This document shows positions 7,879-16,525 of a stretch of 57,562 bases of DNA, in pieces. The position numbers and the translations under genes are program-made. The notes under the pieces were generated by a model that saw only the letters and a program-made list of their open reading frames with translations, was not told the DNA's origin and did no database searches. The DNA is from Physcocola sp002396385. Lineage in GTDB: Bacteria > Bacteroidota > Bacteroidia > Bacteroidales > Paludibacteraceae. Each line of letters starts with the position of its first letter. Within the stretch, counting starts at the first letter, position 1. The stretch spans positions 1-57,562 of the forward strand of contig CAMNDM010000021.1 of NCBI GenBank assembly GCA_946535435.1. Reading direction: 5' to 3'.

Positions 7879-9258
7879 ATGGCCAAGATTAAGTCGGTCT
7901 ATGTGTGCCAGAATTGTGGCGCAGAATCTGCAAAATGGATCGGTCGTTGCCCGGTTTGCAACGAGTGGAACACCTATGTTGAGCAATTGGTGAAGAAAGA
8001 ACCTGTTGCACAGACTGCGGTGGCTTCTGCTGTTGGTGGCGATGGGCGATCGAAGTCTAAACCTGTTCTAATTGGTCAGGTGGAACTCTCGCAAGAACCG
8101 CGTATCGATATGGGCTCCGCAGAGCTAAACCGCTTGTTGGGTGGTGGGTTGGTTCCTGGCTCAATGACGCTTATTGGTGGCGAGCCGGGTATCGGTAAAT
8201 CTACTCTGGTTATGCAGGTCGTTCTTGGAATAAAAAACAAGCGTACACTGTATTGCAGTGGTGAGGAAAGCGAAAAGCAGCTGCGCTTGCGGGCTGAACG
8301 CCTGGGCAATGTCGATAATCCGAATTGCTATATCGTTAGCTCTACTCTTCTGGAAGATATTTTTGTCCATATTAAGAATGTACAGCCTGATATTGTTATC
8401 GTCGACTCTATTCAAACTATCTCTACTGAAAATATGGAGTCGGGGCCGGGCAGTATCTCGCAAGTGCGTGAGTGTGCGGCTCAAATTCTCCGTTATGCAA
8501 AGGAGAGCGGTGTGCCTGTCCTGCTCATTGGACACATTAATAAGGACGGAAACATTGCGGGCCCGAAGGTGTTGGAACATATTGTAGATACCGTGCTACA
8601 GTTCGAGGGCGACCAGCATTACCTCTACCGCATTTTGCGCTCTATTAAAAATCGTTTTGGTAGCACCTCTGAATTAGGCATTTTCGAGATGATGCAGAAC
8701 GGTTTGCGCGAGGTGACCAATCCTTCTGAAATGTTGATGACTGAAAACCACCTTGGCCTAAGTGGCACGGCTATTGGCGCTACGGTCGAGGGCGCACGAC
8801 CTTTCCTTATTGAGGTACAGGCTTTAGTCAGCACGGCCGCTTATGGAACTCCCCAGCGTTCGTGTACCGGATTCGATAATCGCCGCTTGAATATGTTGCT
8901 GGCTGTGCTTGAAAAGCGTGTCGGTTTCAAACTGTCTCAAAAAGACGTCTTCCTGAATATCGCAGGTGGTGTGAAGGTGAACGATCCGGCTATGGACCTT
9001 TCGGTTATTTCTGCCATCCTCTCTTCTAATATGGATATACCTGTCGATGCTAATACTTGTCTGGCCGGTGAAGTCGGCTTGACTGGTGAACTGCGCCCTG
9101 TAACCAGAGTAGAGCAACGCATTGCCGAAGCGGAAAAATTAGGGTTCAAGCGTATAATTGTTCCTGCATTTCGTTCTGTGCAGGGTAGCGTTGGCAATTC
9201 TATCAGGGTGGTTACTGCACAAAAGGTGGAAGATGCCTTTAAAGAATTGTTCGGCTAA
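7879..9258 (+). CDS. radA: DNA repair protein RadA
   Basis: 459 residues, the usual length. It has an N-terminal C4 zinc finger (C10, C13, C24, C27), a Walker A motif IGGEPGIGKST near residue 100, a Walker B-type strand PDIVIVDSIQT, and the diagnostic RadA motif KNRFG in RSIKNRFGSTSELG. A C-terminal Lon-protease-like domain (VNDPAMDLSVISAILSS, GEVGLTGELRPV) completes it. RadA is a RecA-like ATPase that drives branch migration at recombination intermediates. The start at 7879 places the zinc finger at the normal distance. recO follows 16 bases later, so the two recombination genes are probably co-transcribed. Confidence 0.96.
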   Translation: MAKIKSVYVCQNCGAESAKWIGRCPVCNEWNTYVEQLVKKEPVAQTAVASAVGGDGRSKSKPVLIGQVELSQEPRIDMGSAELNRLLGGGLVPGSMTLIGGEPGIGKSTLVMQVVLGIKNKRTLYCSGEESEKQLRLRAERLGNVDNPNCYIVSSTLLEDIFVHIKNVQPDIVIVDSIQTISTENMESGPGSISQVRECAAQILRYAKESGVPVLLIGHINKDGNIAGPKVLEHIVDTVLQFEGDQHYLYRILRSIKNRFGSTSELGIFEMMQNGLREVTNPSEMLMTENHLGLSGTAIGATVEGARPFLIEVQALVSTAAYGTPQRSCTGFDNRRLNMLLAVLEKRVGFKLSQKDVFLNIAGGVKVNDPAMDLSVISAILSSNMDIPVDANTCLAGEVGLTGELRPVTRVEQRIAEAEKLGFKRIIVPAFRSVQGSVGNSIRVVTAQKVEDAFKELFG

Positions 9259-9274
9259 TGTACCCTCTTCCCAT

Positions 9275-10009
9275 ATGTTACAAGAAACCCTTGCCATAAT
9301 CCTGTCGAAGAAACAGTTTAAGGACGAGAACTTTATTGTTTCTGCCTATACCGAAAAGTTCGGTAGGGTGAACTATACTGTTTATGGCGCACATAGCCGT
9401 CAGGGCGGGCGGAAATTGGCTTTTTTGCAACCCATGTCTGTCGTGACTATTATGGCCGATTACAGACCGAAGCGCGATTTGCAAGTGCTGCGCGATGTGT
9501 CTTGCTCAACACCGTTAATGTCGCTCTTGGCCGACCCGGTGAAGAATACAATGGCAATGTTCTTGGCCGAATTTTTGACACACGCATTGCGCACAAATGA
9601 AGAGGATCGATTCTTGTATTTGTTTCTTCGTGATTCTATTTTGTGGCTGGATTTGACGCCTTCCGATAAAATAGGTAATTTCCATATTTCGTTTTTGGTC
9701 CGCTTAAGCGTGTTTTTAGGGTTTACGCCCAATCTGGGTCCAGAACAATCTGATATGCTATACTTTGATTTGCTGAATAGCGAATATATGCGTTATGCAA
9801 GACCTAATGCCGACTTGATTGATCCGGAGGAACAACATTTTTTACGGAAGTTGTTGCGGATTAATTATCGTAACATGCACCTGTTCTTATTCTCGCGTGA
9901 TGAACGGAGTAACCTATTGAACCGGATTATCCGTTATTACCAGATACATATCCATGGTTTCGGTCAACTGAAATCTGTTGACGTCTTACGTGAAGTTTTC
10001 GACTTTTAG
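9275..10009 (+). CDS. recO: DNA repair protein RecO
   Basis: 244 residues from the ATG at 9275; an earlier in-frame ATG lies inside radA and is not needed. The N-terminal OB-fold region is recognisable (AIILSKKQFKDENFIVSAYT, VNYTVYGAHS, LAFLQPMSVVTI), followed by the all-helical C-terminal region typical of RecO. RecO works with RecR to load RecA onto SSB-covered single strands at gaps. No obvious four-cysteine zinc site is present, as in other Bacteroidota RecO proteins. It sits directly downstream of radA. Confidence 0.9.
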   Translation: MLQETLAIILSKKQFKDENFIVSAYTEKFGRVNYTVYGAHSRQGGRKLAFLQPMSVVTIMADYRPKRDLQVLRDVSCSTPLMSLLADPVKNTMAMFLAEFLTHALRTNEEDRFLYLFLRDSILWLDLTPSDKIGNFHISFLVRLSVFLGFTPNLGPEQSDMLYFDLLNSEYMRYARPNADLIDPEEQHFLRKLLRINYRNMHLFLFSRDERSNLLNRIIRYYQIHIHGFGQLKSVDVLREVFDF

Positions 10010-10067
10010 TTTTATTTCTGCTTATTTTTGACGCACTTCTGCTCTTTTTTTTAAGCCGATACTGATC

Positions 10068-10075
10068 TATCTTTG
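10068..10075 (+). promoter_or_regulatory. -7 element TATCTTTG upstream of the FISUMP lipoprotein gene
   Basis: Perfect TAnnTTTG match 24 bases before the ATG at 10099. The expected -33 position is a T tract without a clear TTTG. Confidence 0.5.
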
Positions 10076-10098
10076 TCTTGTACTAAACAATAACATAA

Positions 10099-10800
10099 AT
10101 GAGTATGAATTATCTGAGTAGCTTTATGGCTGGTTTTGCTGTTGTACTGATGGGCACTGCTTGCAATACGGCGTCCAAACCAACTGTTAGTGGACAACAT
10201 GGCGGACACGACTATGTCGATTTGGGCCTGCCTAGCGGTAACATGTGGGCGACCTGTAACATTGGTGCTGGCTTGGCTGAAGAAAACGGTTTGTATTTCG
10301 CATGGGGCGAAACGACTTCCAAAGAGGTTTATGATTGGTCCAATTACCGTTGGGGCAATGGGGAGGCGGAGTCAAGAATTAAAGTAAACAAGTATTGTTC
10401 GGCCAAACACGAAGGTGAGGTCGATAATTTGCTGAAACTGGATTTTGCTGACGATGCTGCTAACAAAAGTTGGGGTGGTAAGTGGCGTATGCCGACAAAA
10501 GAAGAATGGGAAGAATTGTTTGACGCATGTGAATGGGAATATGTGAAAAATTACAATGGGACGGGAATTGATATGAAAAAAGGTATCTCTAAGAAGAATG
10601 GTAATTCCATCTTTTTCCCCTTCTCTGGCTATCATAATGGAGAAGCCTTTATTAAAGATGAGGGGCAGTTTTGGAGCTCGACCCAATATGCGAAGAACGG
10701 ATTACAGGCTATGTCGGCCCGTATGCTTACCCACGGAAACAGTTTGAAGAACATACCGCGCAAGCAGGGGTTGGCCGTCCGTGCGGTTGTCGGACAATAA
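10099..10800 (+). CDS. Lipoprotein with Fibrobacter succinogenes major paralogous (FISUMP) domain
   Basis: 233 residues. The N-terminus ends in a lipobox-like VVLMGTAC, so it is probably a lipoprotein anchored at Cys22. The rest is a single FISUMP-type domain, recognisable from YVDLGLPSGNMWATCNIGA, GLYFAWGETTSKEVYDWSNY, SWGGKWRMPTKEEWEEL and a final GLAVRAVVG. The domain is very common as a surface module in Bacteroidota and Fibrobacteres; its biochemical role is unknown. It has its own candidate promoter and a terminator on the far side, so it is likely monocistronic. Confidence 0.85.
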   Translation: MSMNYLSSFMAGFAVVLMGTACNTASKPTVSGQHGGHDYVDLGLPSGNMWATCNIGAGLAEENGLYFAWGETTSKEVYDWSNYRWGNGEAESRIKVNKYCSAKHEGEVDNLLKLDFADDAANKSWGGKWRMPTKEEWEELFDACEWEYVKNYNGTGIDMKKGISKKNGNSIFFPFSGYHNGEAFIKDEGQFWSSTQYAKNGLQAMSARMLTHGNSLKNIPRKQGLAVRAVVGQ

Positions 10801-10872
10801 GCGCGAAATTTGCGGAACTTGTTGAAATGTAGTTCCGTTTGTCTGATGTAAAAGAACTTTGTCTCAATAGGA

Positions 10873-10909
10873 AACGGGGTGTGTCTGCAATTTTGCGGCA
10901 CACCCCGTT
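10873..10909. terminator. Bidirectional terminator between the convergent lipoprotein and manC genes
   Basis: AACGGGGTGTG and CACACCCCGTT make an 11-pair perfect stem with a 15-base loop. It lies in the gap between two converging genes and is T-rich on the plus side. Confidence 0.8.
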
Positions 10910-10932
10910 CTTATTATTGTTTGTATGGATTT

Positions 10933-12012
10933 TTATACAAACTCGTCGCCCATCTGCACCTTTGTCTCGTTCACAAAGTCGCGGATGCGTTGCTCTTGGT
11001 CTTTTTTGCAGATAAGCAGAACATTGTCGGTTTCTGCTATGATAAAGTTCTCTGCTCCCTGTATGACAGCGAGTTTGCCTTCTGGCAGGGTGATGATGTT
11101 GTCTTTGCAGTCGTATAGCATCAACTTGCCTTTCTGACGGACATTGGCATCCTTATCCTTGTCGCTCAATTCGTAGAGCGAACCCCATGTGCCAAGGTCA
11201 CTCCAACCGAAGTCGGCTTCGATAACCTTAACGTTCTTTGCCTTTTCCATAATGACATAGTCAATGCTTTTATTGGTGCACGACTGGTATATTTTGTCAA
11301 TATAGCCCTGCTCTGCTGGAGTGTTGTAGAATTCCATGCCGGAACGGAATTTCAAAGCCATTTCTGGGGCATATAGGTCGAAGGCTTCTGAAACGGCTTT
11401 CACATTCCACAAGAACATGCCTGAATTCCATAGGAAATCACCACTTTCAAGAAAGATGGTCGCCATTTCGAGGTTTGGCTTTTCGGTAAAGGTCTTTACC
11501 TTGTATACGCCGTTGTCGCTTTCGCCGTCTGTCTGAATGTAGCCGTAACCGGTTTCAGGACGGCTAGGCTTTATGCCGAGGGTGAGCAGGTCGTTGTGGG
11601 TGCTGGTATACTCCAAGCCTTTCGTTATGGATTGTACAAATTCATCTTCCTTTAAAATGAGGTGGTCCGATGCGGCCACTACCACATTGGCGTCGGGGCA
11701 TAGACTCGCTATTTTGTAGGTCGCGTACGCAATACATGGTGCTGTGTTGCGGCGGGCTGGCTCTAACAAGAGTTGTCCGGGCTTTATTTCCGGCAGTTGC
11801 TCGAGTATGAGGTCGCGGTACGAGGAGTTTGATGCGATGAATATGTTTTCTGCAGGTATCACTTTCCGCATGCGGTCGAATGTCATTTGAATAAGTGTTC
11901 GGCCTGTCCCAAATAGGTCAAGAAACTGTTTGGGACGCTTTGATGTGCTGAACGGCCAAAAACGGCTGCCAACACCTCCTGCCATGATTACGCAGTAGTT
12001 TTTCTGTGTCAT
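10933..12012 (-). CDS. manC: Mannose-1-phosphate guanylyltransferase
   Basis: 359 residues, the length of the single-domain form without a phosphomannose isomerase fusion. The nucleotide-binding signature is IMAGGVGSRFWPFSTSKRPK, followed by LLEPARRNTAPCIAYA, AASDHLI, ETGYGYI, FTEKPN and the active-site FLWNSGMFLW. It makes GDP-mannose from mannose-1-phosphate and GTP, the donor for mannose and for GDP-fucose or GDP-rhamnose. It points away from the flippase gene with promoters for both in the 189-base gap, so it marks the left end of the polysaccharide locus and could supply that locus. Confidence 0.93.
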   Translation of the reverse strand: MTQKNYCVIMAGGVGSRFWPFSTSKRPKQFLDLFGTGRTLIQMTFDRMRKVIPAENIFIASNSSYRDLILEQLPEIKPGQLLLEPARRNTAPCIAYATYKIASLCPDANVVVAASDHLILKEDEFVQSITKGLEYTSTHNDLLTLGIKPSRPETGYGYIQTDGESDNGVYKVKTFTEKPNLEMATIFLESGDFLWNSGMFLWNVKAVSEAFDLYAPEMALKFRSGMEFYNTPAEQGYIDKIYQSCTNKSIDYVIMEKAKNVKVIEADFGWSDLGTWGSLYELSDKDKDANVRQKGKLMLYDCKDNIITLPEGKLAVIQGAENFIIAETDNVLLICKKDQEQRIRDFVNETKVQMGDEFV

Positions 12013-12040
12013 GATGTTTGGTTAATTATCTTCTTTTCTG

Positions 12041-12071
12041 CGAATATACTAATTTTTATTTGGCTTTCAAA
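12041..12071 (-). promoter_or_regulatory. Promoter for manC (TTTG-19-TATATTCG)
   Basis: On the minus strand TTTG (12071-12068) lies 19 bases before TATATTCG (12048-12041), which differs from TAnnTTTG at one base. The manC ATG is 29 bases downstream. Confidence 0.55.
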
Positions 12072-12148
12072 CTGTGGCTGTTATCTATTCTCTGCTGTTT
12101 GTTACTGTGCCTTTATCCTAGTCTCCTATTATTTCCCTGGCACATCTG

Positions 12149-12180
12149 TTTGTGTCTACCCCCTTTTTTCTCTACTTTTG
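12149..12180 (+). promoter_or_regulatory. Promoter for the polysaccharide operon (TTTG-20-TACTTTTG)
   Basis: TTTG at 12149-12152 and TACTTTTG at 12173-12180 are 20 bases apart, matching the Bacteroidota consensus at both elements. The flippase ATG at 12202 follows after 21 bases. Confidence 0.75.
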
Positions 12181-12201
12181 TGTCGTAATTGATTATACCG
12201 C

Positions 12202-13461
12202 ATGCGGAAACTCTCTAATTTAAAGGACAATGTCCTTTTTGTAAATATCTCGTCGCAAGGGTTGGTCCAGTTTGCGAATTACCTTATTCCCTTGTTGCTC
12301 ATCCCGTATGTGACGAGGGTGCTAGGACCCGATGCTTTTGGACGAGCCTCTTATGCTCAGAACATTGGAGCCTACCTCACTTTGTTGGTGAACTACGGGT
12401 TCGAGTTCTCGGCAACGCAAGAAGTTTCTATCCACAAGAATAACCCGGCTAAAGTACAATCTATTTTTTCTACTGTTATAGCCTTTAAGTTCGCTTTGTT
12501 TGTCTTGTCTCTTGCACTTGTTGCCGGATTGGCGGCTGTCGATTATAGGGTCAGAGAAGATTTTTCTTCTGTCTTGATTGTCTCTCTGGTCAATTTTGGG
12601 TGGGTCTTGTTCCCTACATGGTTCTTCCAGGGTATCGAGCATATGGTGAAAATGAGTGTGTTCTCGTTTTTTGTAAAACTGTTCGGCGCTTTGTTGGTGA
12701 TTGCCATGGTTCATCGGCCGTCCGATTACCAACTCTACTTGTTGGGCCTCACGCTTGCTAATGTTTGCGTCGGCGGTTATTCTTTTTATTATGTGATGCA
12801 CAAATATGGGGTGCGCTTGGAACGCCCGCAACCATTTGGTTCTGCCCAGGTTGTGCGAAAGGGTTTCCCGATCTTTATCAATACCATTTTGGTTAACTGC
12901 AACACAATGTTAGGCATCTATGTGATGGGGCGTTATCTTACTGATGCTGAAATTGGTGCTTATTCGGGCGCTCAGAAAATAATAATGGCGGTTATGATGA
13001 TTACCTGCCAAACTGTGACGATTGCCCTTTTCCCTCGTATTAGCAGCTACTTTCACGAGTCAAAGGAAAAGGGACTGGCATATTTGAAAAAGTGCATCTT
13101 GTTGATTTCTATCTTTTCTTTAGCTGTGAGTGCTGTCACCTTTTTGCTGGCACCGCTCGTCGTGTCTATTCTGCTGGGGAATGATTTCTCCGATGCAGTC
13201 TTCTTGCTGCGGTTGCTTTCTCCACTCACATTTTTAATGACTATGGCCACTACGCTTACTGTTCAGGGACTGTATGGAATGCAGTTGCAAAGGTTTGCGC
13301 CCCTTATCGGATTGGCGGTTTGCGTGTGCAGTGTCTCTCTCAACTGTGTCCTCATTCCCAAAGAAGGCGCTGCTGGCTCGGTCTATGCGTGGCTGGTCTG
13401 TGAGCTCGTTGAGATATCAATAGCCGTGGGCCTCCTTTGGTGGAAAAAAGATGCGAAATGA
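12202..13461 (+). CDS. Oligosaccharide flippase (Wzx/MATE-like)
   Basis: 419 residues, nearly all hydrophobic, with about 12 predicted transmembrane segments. The N-terminal motif NYLIPLLLIPYVTRVLGPDA is typical of Wzx-type polysaccharide flippases, and a positively charged loop follows each early helix. It should flip lipid-linked repeat units across the inner membrane. It is the first gene after a strong promoter and is followed 32 bases later by the EpsG-type polymerase, the usual Wzx/Wzy pairing. Confidence 0.9.
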   Translation: MRKLSNLKDNVLFVNISSQGLVQFANYLIPLLLIPYVTRVLGPDAFGRASYAQNIGAYLTLLVNYGFEFSATQEVSIHKNNPAKVQSIFSTVIAFKFALFVLSLALVAGLAAVDYRVREDFSSVLIVSLVNFGWVLFPTWFFQGIEHMVKMSVFSFFVKLFGALLVIAMVHRPSDYQLYLLGLTLANVCVGGYSFYYVMHKYGVRLERPQPFGSAQVVRKGFPIFINTILVNCNTMLGIYVMGRYLTDAEIGAYSGAQKIIMAVMMITCQTVTIALFPRISSYFHESKEKGLAYLKKCILLISIFSLAVSAVTFLLAPLVVSILLGNDFSDAVFLLRLLSPLTFLMTMATTLTVQGLYGMQLQRFAPLIGLAVCVCSVSLNCVLIPKEGAAGSVYAWLVCELVEISIAVGLLWWKKDAK

Positions 13462-13493
13462 TTACCTTTGTGATATATTGAAGTAACAAAAAC

Positions 13494-14600
13494 ATGTTCA
13501 TCTATATTTTCGTGCCCTTCTTATTGACGCTTTTGGCCGTCTCGTTCCCAAAAATGGGGCCGAGGTCCAAATCGTTGTCCATCAGTCTGACTACGCTTCT
13601 GTTGTTCGTTATCGTGGCATTCAGGGGACGTTATGTCGACCACGACTATCGTTTGGCTTACGAATATTTTATCGACCATATCCCTGATGCGGAATACATG
13701 TTCCGCGATTTCTCAGGATATCTGCATAGCTTGCCTGCTCCTGAACTCAGTTTCTGTGTCTTGGCCTCTTTAGTCAAAAGTTGCACTTGCTATGTTATGC
13801 CTGTCATTGCATTCCTGTATGCAATGTTTGCAGTTCCGATTAAGATGAAGGGTATTCGCAGACTGACAAACGACGATGTGTTTGGATTCGCTTTGCTGTT
13901 CTATTTTTCTAATCTGTTCCTTCTGCATGAAATGACCCAGATAAGGGCCGGTCTGGCTGTCGGCCTCTTCATGTGCGCAATCCCTGCTATTCACCGGCGG
14001 CAGTTCGCCAGATATGTCCTCTTTATCGCTATTGCGTCGTTGATACACAGATCGGCAATGATGGCTTTACCCCTGTATTTCTTAGGTACCAAAAGCATAA
14101 ATCTCAAACTCTGGGTCGGATTGGCTGTCGCTATGTTTGTGCTGGCTCTCGTGCATTACGATGTTGTATCGATTATACTTAACTACAATGTGCCTGTCTT
14201 GCACCATAAACTTGTCATTTATTCTGCAACGCAAGACTGGCTGAAATTTGAGATGAACCTGTTTAATGTGTTCATATTCCTACAGTTTTTCGTGGCTCTT
14301 TTCTTGTATTGGAAACGGGAACTTGTCGCTCCGCATTGCCCTTATTTCTATTTTGCCCTGAAACTAAATTTCTTGAGCATTATCGTTTTTTATTTCTTTT
14401 CGCGTATCCCAGTGTTCGCTTTCAGGTTGAGCGACTTCTTAGGCTGTGCCACTATTATTTTGTATCCATTGGTTTATTATGTCTTGAAACCTCGTTTCGC
14501 TGGCCAGTTCTTGGCTATAGGTATGGCCTGGTGCATACTCCTGGTGAATTTGTTCCATAATAAGTTGGTCGACAGTTATTATATGATTTTCTTCGAATAA
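13494..14600 (+). CDS. EpsG-family membrane protein, probable polysaccharide polymerase
   Basis: 368 residues with about 10 hydrophobic segments. The pattern AFRGRYVDHDYRLAYEYF near residue 45 and EMTQIRAGLAVGLFM near 150 is the signature of EpsG-type Wzy proteins, which polymerise repeat units at the periplasmic face. It has the expected place between the flippase and the glycosyltransferases, ending one base before the next ATG. The polymerase role is inferred from family and position. Confidence 0.82.
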   Translation: MFIYIFVPFLLTLLAVSFPKMGPRSKSLSISLTTLLLFVIVAFRGRYVDHDYRLAYEYFIDHIPDAEYMFRDFSGYLHSLPAPELSFCVLASLVKSCTCYVMPVIAFLYAMFAVPIKMKGIRRLTNDDVFGFALLFYFSNLFLLHEMTQIRAGLAVGLFMCAIPAIHRRQFARYVLFIAIASLIHRSAMMALPLYFLGTKSINLKLWVGLAVAMFVLALVHYDVVSIILNYNVPVLHHKLVIYSATQDWLKFEMNLFNVFIFLQFFVALFLYWKRELVAPHCPYFYFALKLNFLSIIVFYFFSRIPVFAFRLSDFLGCATIILYPLVYYVLKPRFAGQFLAIGMAWCILLVNLFHNKLVDSYYMIFFE

Positions 14601-14601
14601 C

Positions 14602-15438
14602 ATGATAGAGATTGCTGTTTTACTGGCTACATATAATGGGGCTGACAGGTTGCCCCGTCTGTTAGATTCTCTTTTGGCTCAAAGTTGCCAGAATTGGGTG
14701 GCCTATGCCCACGACGACGGGTCGGCCGACGATACTGTCCGCATTCTTGAAGATTTCGCTAATCAGCATCCCGGTAAATTAGAGATCTTGGGGCGTGATG
14801 TCGCCCATTTGGGGGCAAAGGGTAATTTTATGTGGTTGTTGGAACATGTGAGAGCCGACTACTATATGTTTTGCGACGAAGACGACATATGGCTGCCTGA
14901 AAAAATTAGTGAGACTTTCCGCTTTTTGAAAGAAATAGAACAACGGATTCCGCTGAATGTGCCGGTTTGTGTGCATACCGACTTGGCTGTTTGCGATGAA
15001 AGCTACAAGGTGTTGTATCCTTCTTTGTGGCGTTTGTCGAAGGTTATGCCCGAATGGCAGGAACATCCCGACCGGTTGCTGGTCGCTAACTGTGTGACTG
15101 GCTGCACGATGATGTTCAATGGACGTGCGCGTGAGCTGGCTCTGCCTATGCCCGATTTTGTCCCCATGCACGATTTGTGGGTCGCTTTCCAAACAGTGGC
15201 CAATGGCGGAGTTCTTTCGCATATCAATAAGCAGACCATTTTGTATTGCCAACATGGCGACAATGAAGTCGGAGCTAACCAGGTCGGCTGTGGCTATGTT
15301 TTGGCTAAACTGAAAAATTTGAAACGGGTCTGGAATGGTAATGTAGAACAGTACTCAATTGCAAAAAAACTGAGAGATATGAGTGTGTTTAAGTTTGTTT
15401 CAATTAAATTTATATTCGAATTAAAACGAATGTTTTAG
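14602..15438 (+). CDS. Family 2 glycosyltransferase
   Basis: 278 residues. GT-A fold motifs are visible: VLLATYNGADRLPRLLDSLL at the start, AHDDGSADDTV with the nucleotide-binding aspartates, and MFCDEDDIWLPEKI with the DxD-type metal site. The second half has PMHDLWVAFQTVANGG, the acceptor-side His-Asp region common in rhamnosyl/galactosyl-type family 2 enzymes. It adds one sugar to a lipid-linked repeat unit; the donor cannot be read from sequence. It shares clear architecture with the next gene (15446), suggesting an old duplication. Confidence 0.88.
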   Translation: MIEIAVLLATYNGADRLPRLLDSLLAQSCQNWVAYAHDDGSADDTVRILEDFANQHPGKLEILGRDVAHLGAKGNFMWLLEHVRADYYMFCDEDDIWLPEKISETFRFLKEIEQRIPLNVPVCVHTDLAVCDESYKVLYPSLWRLSKVMPEWQEHPDRLLVANCVTGCTMMFNGRARELALPMPDFVPMHDLWVAFQTVANGGVLSHINKQTILYCQHGDNEVGANQVGCGYVLAKLKNLKRVWNGNVEQYSIAKKLRDMSVFKFVSIKFIFELKRMF

Positions 15439-15445
15439 GACTATT

Positions 15446-16138
15446 ATGCTTTCCGTTGTTCTGGCTGCCTATAATGGTGGTATTTATATACATGATCAAA
15501 TCGCTTCCATTCTTCCCCAATTGTCAACTGGGGACGAGTTGATTGTGTCTGATGACGGAAGTTCAGATAACACAATGCAGGTGGTTGCCGCTTTTAATGA
15601 TACGCGTATCAAGCTGGTGGAAAACAAAGGTCCCCATGGTATCGTCTCAAATTTTGAGTCTGCTTTACGGATGGTTCGGGGCGATATCGTTTTTTTATGC
15701 GATCAAGACGATTTGTGGACTCCGAACAAGGTGCAAGTTTGCCTGAAGGCTCTGGAAAATGCAGATTTGATTGTTCACGACTTGATGTTCCTGACCGCTG
15801 ATGGCTGTGTCTCTGATGTGGGCTTTTTTAAGTCTCGTAACTCTGGACCGGGCTTTTGGAAAAACCTCTACAAAAATGGTTTTATGGGGAGTTGTATGGC
15901 GTTTAAGCGTTCTGTGCTCGACTTCGCTTTACCTTTCCCAAAAGATATTTTGTGGCATGATATGTGGATTGGGCTGATGGCAGAACGCAAGTGTAAAACC
16001 CTTTTTATTCCAGAACAGTTACTTTATTATCGCAGACACGGCGATAATGCCTCTCCTACTGGCGACAAGTCTTCTTTTTCTTTAATGAAACAGTTGCATT
16101 ATAGGTGGGTGATGCTGAAAAATGCTCTAAAAAGATAA
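15446..16138 (+). CDS. Family 2 glycosyltransferase
   Basis: 230 residues, a compact GT-A enzyme. It has VVLAAYNGGIYIHDQIASIL, IVSDDGSSDNTM, FLCDQDDLWTPNKV and LWHDMWIGLMAE, the same set of motifs as its upstream neighbour. It lies seven bases after that gene and is part of the polysaccharide operon. A 387-base AT-rich gap with a small hairpin follows it, so the operon may be interrupted here. The sugar donor is unknown. Confidence 0.87.
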   Translation: MLSVVLAAYNGGIYIHDQIASILPQLSTGDELIVSDDGSSDNTMQVVAAFNDTRIKLVENKGPHGIVSNFESALRMVRGDIVFLCDQDDLWTPNKVQVCLKALENADLIVHDLMFLTADGCVSDVGFFKSRNSGPGFWKNLYKNGFMGSCMAFKRSVLDFALPFPKDILWHDMWIGLMAERKCKTLFIPEQLLYYRRHGDNASPTGDKSSFSLMKQLHYRWVMLKNALKR

Positions 16139-16525
16139 TTTTTTTATTTTTTTTCTTGTCGTTATATACGAAAACACGCTTCTCTACGTTAAAGAAAACA
16201 TATAGGTAAAAATTTGGCTGTGATGCCAAATTGATGTAATTTTATGAGTTGAGCGACTATTTGCCGATTTTATATAGGGTGTTTCCAATGCATATTTATG
16301 CGTTATATTATGTATAAGGGTGAATAATATATAGTTAGAACTTTATTACATATTTTTTGGATTCCTCTGTGTTTGGAAAATGGCTGACTTTTTAATACCA
16401 TGTCGAAAAGTGATTTTGAAATATCAGATGTAGAAAAATGGCTTAATCGGGCCTTTTTTACTCCCTTGAATGTTAAGAAATGTTGCATTTCTAGTTTCAC
16501 TTAATCGGCTTATTAGTTCTTCTAA
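16139..16525. other. AT-rich intergenic region with hairpin and a 34-codon open frame
   Basis: This 387-base gap splits the polysaccharide cluster. It is visibly richer in A and T than its surroundings. AATTTGGC (16211-16218) and GCCAAATT (16225-16232) form a perfect eight-pair hairpin without a clear U tract. A 34-codon frame starts at 16400 (MSKSDFEISDVEKWLNRAFF...) and ends at 16504; I recognise nothing in it, and it may be a remnant of a lost gene. No convincing promoter match for the next gene was found. Confidence 0.5.
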
